NCBI GenBank assembly: GCA_025359165.1
Contig: JANYHG010000191.1
Span: forward strand, 1-63,571
Length of the DNA: 63,571 nucleotides
Direction of reading: 5' to 3'
Origin: Hyphomicrobiaceae bacterium
GTDB lineage: Bacteria; Pseudomonadota; Alphaproteobacteria; Rhizobiales; Hyphomicrobiaceae
Shown here piece by piece: positions 9,599-16,117 of the stretch. Under the pieces are notes generated by a model. It was not told where the DNA came from. It did no database searches and saw only the letters and a list, made by a program, of their open reading frames with translations. Position numbers and translations under genes: made by a program. Each line of letters begins with the position of its first letter. The first letter of the stretch is position 1.

Positions 9599-10513
9599 TC
9601 AGTGTTTCGTTTCGCGCAACGACTGAGTCACGTTTCCGGGCGCGCCCACACCGACGTTCGGAACGCCAACCGCACCGTTCGCCGTTCCGCCGCCGCGCAA
9701 CTCCGCCTCCACCCGGTCCTGCTCCGCCAATTGATGGTATCGCCGCCAGCTTATCGGAATGAATGCCAGATAGGTAAGCGCAACAACCGTCATCGTCGCT
9801 TGCGGATAGGTGATGAGGAACCCGACCAGCAATGCCAGCGCTCCGAAAATCAGCGGCACCCATTCGCGCCGGATGCGCTCTCCCATGAGCTTCCCGGAAA
9901 ACGTCGGGATGGTCGACACCAGCAGGAACGCCATCGCGAGCGTATAGATCGCGATCACGACCGGATGGCTGCGCACATCGACGAGGTTCAACGCATCGAC
10001 GTAGAGCGGTAACAACACCGTGATCGCGCCCGCCGGTGCCGGCATCCCCGTGAAGTAGTTGCTCTGCCAGCGCGGTTTTTCCGTATCGAGCATCGAATTG
10101 AAGCGCGCCAGCCGCAGGCCCATGCAGCACGCGAAGACAAGCACGGCGATCCACCCGAAATCGCGTAATCCGCCGAGCCCCCAGGTGTAGACGACGATGG
10201 CAGGCGCAATTCCGAAATTGACGAAGTCGGCTAGGCTGTCCAGTTCCGCACCCAGGCGCGATTGCGCTTTCAGTGCGCGCGCCAACCGGCCGTCGATACC
10301 GTCGATGAGCGCCGCCAGGACGATCAACAGCAGTGCCACGTCGTAGCGCTGCTCGATCGCCATGCGGATGCCGGTTACGCCAGCACACAGACTGAGCAGC
10401 GTGAAAAAGTTCGGCACCAGCATCCGCACCGGAATTTTCGAGCCACGGAACAGCCGCCGACGCCGCAGTCGGCGTCGCGCGCCGCGTTCCAATTCAGGTT
10501 CGATCGGATCCAT
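9599..10513 (-). CDS. pssA: CDP-diacylglycerol--serine O-phosphatidyltransferase
   Basis: 304-residue membrane enzyme that makes phosphatidylserine from CDP-diacylglycerol and serine, the precursor of phosphatidylethanolamine. The CDP-alcohol phosphotransferase signature DG(x2)AR(x8)G(x3)D(x3)D is matched exactly within IDGRLARALKAQ...LGAELDSLAD (about residues 74-97). About eight hydrophobic helices follow. The start ATG at 10513 has a strong AGGAG site 8 bases upstream. The C-terminal 30 residues are Gly/Val-rich and variable. psd, the usual rhizobial partner, is not adjacent. The gene is divergent from irr, with a palindrome in between. Confidence 0.96.
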   Translation of the reverse strand: MDPIEPELERGARRRLRRRRLFRGSKIPVRMLVPNFFTLLSLCAGVTGIRMAIEQRYDVALLLIVLAALIDGIDGRLARALKAQSRLGAELDSLADFVNFGIAPAIVVYTWGLGGLRDFGWIAVLVFACCMGLRLARFNSMLDTEKPRWQSNYFTGMPAPAGAITVLLPLYVDALNLVDVRSHPVVIAIYTLAMAFLLVSTIPTFSGKLMGERIRREWVPLIFGALALLVGFLITYPQATMTVVALTYLAFIPISWRRYHQLAEQDRVEAELRGGGTANGAVGVPNVGVGAPGNVTQSLRETKH

Positions 10514-10549
10514 CGCCTTAAATCTCCTACGGTCTCGATGACAGAGCCC

Positions 10550-10563
10550 GTATTTGCAAATAC
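10550..10563. promoter_or_regulatory. Perfect 14-bp palindrome, candidate operator
   Basis: GTATTTGCAAATAC is its own reverse complement and lies 37-50 bases upstream of the pssA start in the pssA/irr divergent interval. It is AT-rich in a GC-rich surrounding, as expected for a dimeric repressor site. It does not match the known Irr ICE motif closely, so the binding protein is open. Confidence 0.45.
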
Positions 10564-10606
10564 AGCAACCAGCGGGCCAACATTACGACACCGACGCCGC
10601 ACCCCG

Positions 10607-10636
10607 TTGCCTGCGAGCCGCAATACGCACTATACT
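10607..10636 (+). promoter_or_regulatory. Candidate sigma-70 promoter for irr
   Basis: TTGCCT (10607-10612) and TATACT (10631-10636) are separated by 18 bases and lie about 100 bases upstream of the preferred irr start. Seen by eye only. Confidence 0.4.
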
Positions 10637-10734
10637 AACGATAGCGACGCACCGCTGAACTGACGTACGACTGAGCTGACACAGCGATGGCACGACTTGA
10701 GCACGTATTCCAGCGCTTCGGTCCAAAGGTTGAA

Positions 10735-11166
10735 ATGACGAGACACCACGACGCCGCCCCGTTGCTGCCGACGAACGTTTCGACACGGCTTCGCGCCGCC
10801 GGTCTGCGACCGACCCGTCAACGCGTGTCGTTGGCGACGCTGCTGTTCGGGCAGGGCGATCGGCATGTCTCGGCAGAGGCGCTTCACGAAGAGGCGGCCA
10901 AGGCTGGTGTGCGCGTTTCCCTGGCAACCATTTACAATACTCTTCACCAATTCCAGCAATCGGGCCTCCTGCGGGAGTTGGCGATCGATGGCCAGCGCAG
11001 CTACTTTGATACCAACACCTCCAATCACAACCATTTCTACATTGAGCATCAGGGTAAACTCATCGATATCCCTGGCGACGCGGTGCGCGTCGACGGACTT
11101 CCCGAAGCGCCCGAGGGCATGCGGATCAGCCACATCGATGTGGTCGTTCGTCTGGTCAAAGCCTGA
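10735..11166 (+). CDS. irr: Fur-family iron response regulator Irr
   Basis: 143-residue Fur-superfamily repressor. The winged-helix part contains LRAAGLRPTRQRVSLATLLFGQGDRHVSAE, close to rhizobial Irr (LRxAGLRPTRQR...LLFGxGDRH). The recognition-helix region VSLATIYNTLHQFQQSGLL follows, and the dimerisation half carries YFDTNTSNHNHFYIE. Irr proteins use this histidine cluster (HHH or HxH) for haem and metal sensing; here it reads H-N-H. In Rhizobiales Irr controls haem synthesis and iron uptake and is destabilised or inactivated by haem. An earlier in-frame ATG at 10687 would add 16 residues; the ATG at 10735 has an AAGG site and gives the usual length. It is divergent from pssA. Confidence 0.88.
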   Translation: MTRHHDAAPLLPTNVSTRLRAAGLRPTRQRVSLATLLFGQGDRHVSAEALHEEAAKAGVRVSLATIYNTLHQFQQSGLLRELAIDGQRSYFDTNTSNHNHFYIEHQGKLIDIPGDAVRVDGLPEAPEGMRISHIDVVVRLVKA

Positions 11167-11368
11167 CAGGCTCGAAACGTGACCGAATGAGCAACTCGCC
11201 CACCGGCGCTCACGGCGACTGATATCGAACCGGCTGTCGCTGCGACGAACGATCCTGGGCCTCCGCCCTGTAGCGAACGATGTAGCGAACGATTGTGTCC
11301 CGCCCTACATCTGGTATGGACTGCTGCACGTCCGACTGCACCTGTTCCTCCCGAGGCGCACATTTACC

Positions 11369-12370
11369 ATGCCGACCGCCGCCAGCCCCAAGACACTCGT
11401 CATCGTCACGCGTAAATTGCCCGATGCCGTCGAAACGCGGATGTGCGAGCTTTTTCCGACCAAGCTCAGCAGCACCGACGTGCGCATGACCGCCGCGCAA
11501 TTGGGTGAGGCCGTGAAAACCGCAACCGTGCTGGTTCCGACGATCTCCGACCGGATCGACCGCGCCGTCCTGGCGCAAGCCGGTCCACAGCTCAAACTGA
11601 TCGCCAATTTCGGGACCGGCGTCGACAATATCGACCTGGATACGGCGCGCAATCGCGGCATCATCGTCACCAATACGCCCGGCGTTCTGACCGAGGACAC
11701 TGCCGACATGACGATGGCTCTGATCTTGGCCGTCCCCCGTCGATTGGCCGAAGGTACCGCCATCATGAAGGACCCGCTGACGCAATGGAGCGGCTGGTCA
11801 CCGACCTCGATGCTCGGGCATCGCATTTGGGGCAAACGCCTCGGCATCGTCGGCATGGGCCGCATCGGTCAGGCAGTCGCCCGCCGCGCCCGCGCCTTCG
11901 GCTTGCAGATCCACTATCATAACCGTCGACGCCTCCCCGAAGCCATTGAACGCGATCTTGAGGCCACCTATTGGGAAAGCCTCGATCAGATGCTGATGCG
12001 CATGGACATCGTGTCGATCAACTGCCCGCACACACCGGCGACGTTCCATCTCTTGTCGGCACGGCGGCTGAAGCTGCTGAAGCCGACAGCTTACCTCGTC
12101 AACACCGCGCGGGGCGAGGTTGTCGACGAGAACGAACTCGCGCGCATGATCGAAACCGGCGCAATCGCGGGAGCCGGCTTGGACGTTTTCGAAGACGAAA
12201 GCGCCGTCAACCCACGCCTGGTCGCCTCACCGAAGGTCGTCGCATTGCCACACATGGGCTCTGCAACCATCGAGGGCCGCATCGACATGGGTGAGAAGGT
12301 GATCGTCAATATCAAAACCTTCTTGGACGGTCATGCACCGCCCGATCGGGTGCACGCGGCGATGTTTTAG
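11369..12370 (+). CDS. D-2-hydroxyacid dehydrogenase (glyoxylate/hydroxypyruvate reductase type)
   Basis: 333-residue NAD(P)-dependent dehydrogenase of the D-isomer-specific 2-hydroxyacid family. The Rossmann motif GIVGMGRIGQAVARRARAFG (residues 159-178), the substrate loop NFGTGVDNIDL (80-90), the catalytic Arg 249 in NTARGEVVDENEL and the catalytic His 295 in ALPHMGSAT are all present. The pattern is closest to glyoxylate reductase/D-glycerate dehydrogenase (GyaR-like) proteins, but substrate specificity is not fixed by these motifs. It is preceded by 202 non-coding bases after irr and followed by rpmF with its own leader, so it is probably monocistronic. Confidence 0.92.
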   Translation: MPTAASPKTLVIVTRKLPDAVETRMCELFPTKLSSTDVRMTAAQLGEAVKTATVLVPTISDRIDRAVLAQAGPQLKLIANFGTGVDNIDLDTARNRGIIVTNTPGVLTEDTADMTMALILAVPRRLAEGTAIMKDPLTQWSGWSPTSMLGHRIWGKRLGIVGMGRIGQAVARRARAFGLQIHYHNRRRLPEAIERDLEATYWESLDQMLMRMDIVSINCPHTPATFHLLSARRLKLLKPTAYLVNTARGEVVDENELARMIETGAIAGAGLDVFEDESAVNPRLVASPKVVALPHMGSATIEGRIDMGEKVIVNIKTFLDGHAPPDRVHAAMF

Positions 12371-12473
12371 CCGCGGCACCAGCAAGGTCTTTGCAATCGC
12401 TGAATTTGCCGCTATAAGCCGCGCTGAATAGGCCTGCCGGATCACACCGATAGGATCTTGGCCTAGGGCTTAG

Positions 12474-12503
12474 CGCAGAACTCAGCAGAATTCAGCAGAA
12501 TTC
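12474..12503 (+). repeat. Three tandem decamers in the rpmF leader
   Basis: Two exact copies of AGCAGAATTC (12484-12493, 12494-12503) follow a diverged copy CGCAGAACTC (12474-12483). The array ends 78 bases before the rpmF start. Confidence 0.8.
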
Positions 12504-12581
12504 ACCACACGACTGCGGCCGCTTGAACCGGGCATCAAGGTGCTTGGACAAACCGTTGCAAATGGCATTCAGGAGACGACC

Positions 12582-12767
12582 ATGGCTGTTCCGAGGAAAA
12601 AAGTTTCGCGTATGAAGCGCGGCAATCGCCGTTCGGCAGACGCTTTGTCAATTCCGTCTTACACGACCGACAAGGCGTCGGGCGAACTGCGCCGTTCCCA
12701 CCATATCGACCTCAAAAGCGGCAAGTATCGCGGCAAACAGATCCTTGAACCCAAGATGGACGTCTGA
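12582..12767 (+). CDS. rpmF: 50S ribosomal protein L32
   Basis: 61-residue L32 of the large ribosomal subunit. It begins [18 protein letters not shown], the universal L32 start, and continues [22 protein letters not shown], ending [11 protein letters not shown]. The zinc-ribbon cysteines found in some L32 proteins are absent, giving the Cys-minus form common in Alphaproteobacteria. An AGGAG site lies 7 bases before the ATG. The frame is open 42 bases upstream, but that part is leader. It stands alone, without the plsX/fabH neighbours common in other groups. A hairpin terminator follows at 12810. Confidence 0.98.
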   Translation: MAVPRKKVSRMKRGNRRSADALSIPSYTTDKASGELRRSHHIDLKSGKYRGKQILEPKMDV

Positions 12768-12809
12768 GGCGCGTATTCGACCCCGTCTCACTCATCGCCG
12801 TTGCAGGTT

Positions 12810-12836
12810 GAGCACGTGCCGCTCCGGCGCGTGCTC
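12810..12836 (+). terminator. Hairpin downstream of rpmF
   Basis: An 11-bp stem (GAGCACGTGCC / GGCGCGTGCTC, one mismatch) around GCTCC, 43 bases after the stop. There is no long T-tract after it (GCTGCTTTAG), so it may be a weak terminator or a 3'-end stabiliser. Confidence 0.55.
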
Positions 12837-12984
12837 GCTGCTTTAGCGATTGTTAGTGAATTAGACTTAAGTTGCTGAGACTTTTAGCAGTCTTCGGCAG
12901 GAACTCTCTGGCCCGTTCGGCCTGCGGCATCCATGCTGAACGTCATCCGAAATATGATGATCAAGCCATTGAGGTGGGCCGCGC

Positions 12985-14790
12985 GTGACGTCGATGTCTC
13001 CAACTTTCGTGCCACCACCTGCCTCGAATGCGACGCTCTCCTTCGAGGCCGATGCGCCGGATGCTGCCTCGAAAGTGAACCCAACGTCAGCCATCGTCGT
13101 TGAAGGCGAGGCCTTCGACTTGATCGGCATTCTGTCTGGCCTCGATGAAACCGCCTACCTTTGGGATCTGCAATCCGACCAGATTTCCTGGGAAAGTAAC
13201 GCCGTCAAAGTCCTCGGCGTACGCAGCGATCGCGCGATCAGCACGGGGCTGGAGTTCCGCTTTCACGTTGCGCCTGAGCACATGAAGCGCCGGGATGACG
13301 CCATTTTCTGCACGTCGAGCCTGTTGCAGGAGGCGAGTCCGTCGACCGGACTGCCCTATCGCGTACAATATCGCTTCGCCCCCGCAGGTCGCCGTAGCGA
13401 CGTCTCTGTGTGGCTGGAGGATCGCGGCCGCCTTTGGACCGATGCCAACGGTAAACCCTTGCGCGCACGCGGAATCATCCGCGTCGTCGACGACATCACC
13501 GACGCCGAAGTGAAGCACCACCATCAGAGCGATCACGACGAACTGACCGGGCAACTTAATCGTGTCCGGCTCACGCAAGCCATCAGCGCCATAACCGCCC
13601 ATGCAGTCGAGTCCCGCCAACCGGCGGCGTTCCTGATGGTCTCGATCAACAATCTGAGCGTGATCAACCAGAATTTCGGCTTCGACATCGGCGACGAAGT
13701 CATAGCCGCAGCGGCCCGCGTCCTGCGCCGGCGGCTGCGTGGCGGCGACACCATCGGGCGCTATTCGTCGAACAAGTTCGGCATCCTTTTGAACGACTGC
13801 GGCGCCGGCGCGATGCGTATCGCTGCCGACCGGTTTCTTAAAGCCGTTCGCAATACGACCATCGAAACCTCGGCCTGCCAGCTGTCCGCCAGTGTGAGCA
13901 TCGGCGGCGTGCTGATTCCGGAGCAGGCCACCCGCGCTCAGGAAGTCCTCAGCAACGCCCTCCAAGCGCTCGACGAAGCAAAGCAACGCCGGTTCGACTG
14001 CTTCTCCGCTTACGAACCTCGCGCCGGCCACGGCACGGCGCGTCAGCGCAATATCCTGATCGCCGACGAGATCACCTCTGCCCTGCAACAGCAGCGCATG
14101 GCGCTCATGCTGCAGCCGATCGTCGACAGCCGGACATTGGAAGTGAAGCACTACGAATGCTTGTTGCGCATGGACAAGCACGACGGCACCCGTATTTCCG
14201 CAGGCGAGTTCATGCCGGTCGCCGAACGGCTGGGAATGGCCCATCTCGTCGATCAGCGAACGCTTGAAATGACGATTGACCTCCTCAAGCAGCATCCGAC
14301 GTTAAACGTTGCACTGAACGTATCCGGATTGACGCCATCGAATCACGAATGGCTCGGATCGCTGCATCAACTGACCGGTGGCCGGCGCGCATTGACGGAA
14401 CGGCTGATCATCGAAATCACGGAAACCGCGGTCATCACCGATATCGACCAGACGATCATCTTCGTCGACACCTTGAAAGAGCTCGGCTGCAAGGTCGCCA
14501 TCGACGATTTCGGCGCCGGATTCACGTCCTTTAAGAATCTGAAGATGCTGGCCATTGACATGGTCAAGATCGACGGCACGTTCATCAAAAATTTGGCGTC
14601 CGAGCCTCACGACCTGATTTTCATTCGGGCCCTGCGTGATTTGGCCAAAGGTCTCGGTATGCAGACAGTCGCCGAGTGGGTTCAAGACCAGCATACCGTC
14701 GATATCTTGCGCGACGCGGGCATCGATCTTTTGCAGGGCTACTTCTGCGGCGAGCCGATCAACGCAGCCGCGTTCGGCAACGTGACCTAA
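12985..14790 (+). CDS. PAS-GGDEF(degenerate)-EAL cyclic-di-GMP protein
   Basis: 601-residue cytoplasmic signalling protein starting at GTG with a GAGGTGG ribosome site. Residues about 50-175 look like a PAS sensor. The GGDEF domain (about 183-345) has SSNKF at 261-265 in place of GGDEF, so cyclase activity is unlikely. The EAL domain (about 355-600) keeps the catalytic set: E391 in ECLLR, N445 in NVSG, EITET (477-481), D507-D508 in IDDFG, K528 in VKIDG, E564 in VAEWV and Q584 in QGYF. It should therefore be a c-di-GMP phosphodiesterase whose GGDEF part may serve as a GTP or regulatory domain. No membrane helices are seen. It stands alone between rpmF and the DUF1150 gene. Confidence 0.93.
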   Translation: MTSMSPTFVPPPASNATLSFEADAPDAASKVNPTSAIVVEGEAFDLIGILSGLDETAYLWDLQSDQISWESNAVKVLGVRSDRAISTGLEFRFHVAPEHMKRRDDAIFCTSSLLQEASPSTGLPYRVQYRFAPAGRRSDVSVWLEDRGRLWTDANGKPLRARGIIRVVDDITDAEVKHHHQSDHDELTGQLNRVRLTQAISAITAHAVESRQPAAFLMVSINNLSVINQNFGFDIGDEVIAAAARVLRRRLRGGDTIGRYSSNKFGILLNDCGAGAMRIAADRFLKAVRNTTIETSACQLSASVSIGGVLIPEQATRAQEVLSNALQALDEAKQRRFDCFSAYEPRAGHGTARQRNILIADEITSALQQQRMALMLQPIVDSRTLEVKHYECLLRMDKHDGTRISAGEFMPVAERLGMAHLVDQRTLEMTIDLLKQHPTLNVALNVSGLTPSNHEWLGSLHQLTGGRRALTERLIIEITETAVITDIDQTIIFVDTLKELGCKVAIDDFGAGFTSFKNLKMLAIDMVKIDGTFIKNLASEPHDLIFIRALRDLAKGLGMQTVAEWVQDQHTVDILRDAGIDLLQGYFCGEPINAAAFGNVT

Positions 14791-14882
14791 GACGAACGCT
14801 GAACCGAAAAAAAGGCAAGACCGCTTGCGCGATCTGGCCTGATTTCGTTCGCAAGATCCACAATACGTCCGACTGCACTCGC

Positions 14883-15176
14883 TCAGTGAATGCTGGCGAC
14901 AACGAGTCGGTCGCCCATGGCATGACCCATTGCGGCTTGACGGCTGTCCGTCAAAGCCAAGGGTGTTCCGTCCGCGCTGTGGAGCGCGAAAATATTGGAA
15001 CCATCTGGCAGGCCGGTGATCGTGGGGAACATGCGCTGAGCTTCGTCAGACGTCATCATTTTGATGTAAGCGACTTCACCGTCGCCGAGCTTCGCCAGAT
15101 CAAGACAATTCAGAATGTGCGCTGCAGCGACCTTGGATGTCCGCCGGCGACTGCGTTTAACCGTATTGCTTTCCAT
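14883..15176 (-). CDS. DUF1150 family protein
   Basis: 97-residue protein of the DUF1150 family, of unknown function and found next to hsp20 in many Alphaproteobacteria. Conserved elements here are the GDGEVAYIKMMTSDEAQRMFP segment and the ALHSADGTPLALTDSR segment followed by a short C-terminal strand. The ATG at 15176 has a GGAGGAG site; the upstream open extension is discarded. It lies 145 bases downstream of hsp20 on the same strand, consistent with co-induction by heat. A chaperone-related role is inferred from this conserved linkage only. Confidence 0.88.
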   Translation of the reverse strand: MESNTVKRSRRRTSKVAAAHILNCLDLAKLGDGEVAYIKMMTSDEAQRMFPTITGLPDGSNIFALHSADGTPLALTDSRQAAMGHAMGDRLVVASIH

Positions 15177-15321
15177 GACGATGCTCCTCCTGCGTAGGGG
15201 ATAAAGTCTGTCATGCCACCACTTCTTGTTCCCCTGAGGGTTCAAGGAATGTTTACGAGCATGAGTGTGTTCCGATTCTAGTTAAGAGTATGTGCTTTTG
15301 CAGCAGCGACGCCGTTTTATT

Positions 15322-15813
15322 TTACATCAGCTTTTTCTCTGACTTTCCCGCTGTGCCATTTCCGATCGAAATCCTACGTACAACTCTCGCAGGTTCGATC
15401 CTGATCAGGTCTATCGATAGCAAGCCGTGCGACAAATCTGCACATTTCACTTCAATCCCATCCGCCAGCACGAACGTTCGGGCAAACTGACGTGCGGCAA
15501 TCCCGCGGTAGATGTAATCACGCGCTTTATCTTCGTCTTGTTTGCCACGCACGATCAACTGGTTATCCTCTAGTGTGATTTCGATCTGATCCGGCATAAA
15601 GCCCGCCACCGCGAGGGTTATTCGAAGCGTCTCGGTTCTGCTCTGAACCGCTGCCGATTCAAGCGATCGCCCGACGCTTTCGTTCCCTGAAATGCGCTCG
15701 ATATTGTACGGTGGATACCCATCGGATCCACCTTTGCCGAGCCGATCGATCAACCGCTCGATTTCGTCGAAGCCCAAGAGCAACGGCGACGACAACATTT
15801 GTCCGCGCGACAT
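15322..15813 (-). CDS. Hsp20 family small heat-shock protein
   Basis: 163-residue small heat-shock protein of the IbpA-like class A group found in rhizobia. These are ATP-independent holdases that form oligomers in the cytoplasm. The alpha-crystallin domain spans about residues 36-140: YPPYNIERI near its start, RITLAVAGFMPDQIEITLEDNQLIVRGK in the middle, and YRGIAARQFARTFVLADGIE towards its end. The HGLLSIDL stretch corresponds to the family's GVL/GLL motif. The C-terminal IxI anchor appears as RISIGN. A sigma-32-like promoter and a leader with a sequestered ribosome site lie upstream. The DUF1150 gene follows. Confidence 0.94.
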   Translation of the reverse strand: MSRGQMLSSPLLLGFDEIERLIDRLGKGGSDGYPPYNIERISGNESVGRSLESAAVQSRTETLRITLAVAGFMPDQIEITLEDNQLIVRGKQDEDKARDYIYRGIAARQFARTFVLADGIEVKCADLSHGLLSIDLIRIEPARVVRRISIGNGTAGKSEKKLM

Positions 15814-15820
15814 GGCAAAG

Positions 15821-15850
15821 CCCTCTATGAGCGACCCGCACCGCAAAGGA
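15821..15850 (-). promoter_or_regulatory. Candidate RNA thermometer hairpin over the hsp20 ribosome site
   Basis: On the minus strand the leader reads UCCUUU (15850-15845) and, 18 bases later, AGAGGG (15826-15821), the likely ribosome site 7 bases before the ATG. The two pair over six positions, two of them G-U, with a 3-bp GCG/CGC extension inside. A weak helix covering the ribosome site in an hsp20 leader is what ROSE-type thermometers do. It does not match the ROSE consensus closely, so this is inference. Confidence 0.4.
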
Positions 15851-15900
15851 CATTTTACCCGTTCGCGGACGGATGCTCGATGAAGCCACCCGTCTCGTTG

Positions 15901-15929
15901 ATATGGAAACGAGCATCGTCGGCGTCAAG
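15901..15929 (-). promoter_or_regulatory. Sigma-32-like promoter for hsp20
   Basis: Minus strand: CTTGAC (15929-15924), a 17-base spacer, then CCATAT (15906-15901). Both halves resemble heat-shock sigma-32 promoters (CTTGAA ... CCATNT). It predicts a leader of about 80 bases. Apart from this element and the leader, the 304-base interval 15814-16117 shows only the ribosome region of the divergent NYN gene. Confidence 0.6.
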
Positions 15930-16117
15930 TCACGGCATTGTGGCAGCCAATCCCCAGCTGTTTGCGGAATGCGATGCTGCAGTAACAGATACTTAACATT
16001 TTCCACCGCATCGCGGCTTTCCCGCGCTTGCGGCAGACGGGCGACTCACCGACATCTGGACACTCTGATTCGAGATCGTGTGATTCACACTCTGCCGGCC
16101 AACCGCGGGACGTCAAA

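Noticed and set aside
9221-10012. 263-codon frame crossing the interval before pssA
   Set aside because: Its 3' half is antisense to pssA, and the 5' half has no ribosome site or recognisable fold.
15814-15894. hsp20 leader as a standard ROSE element
   Set aside because: The conserved ROSE hairpin sequence is not present; only a generic sequestering helix is seen.
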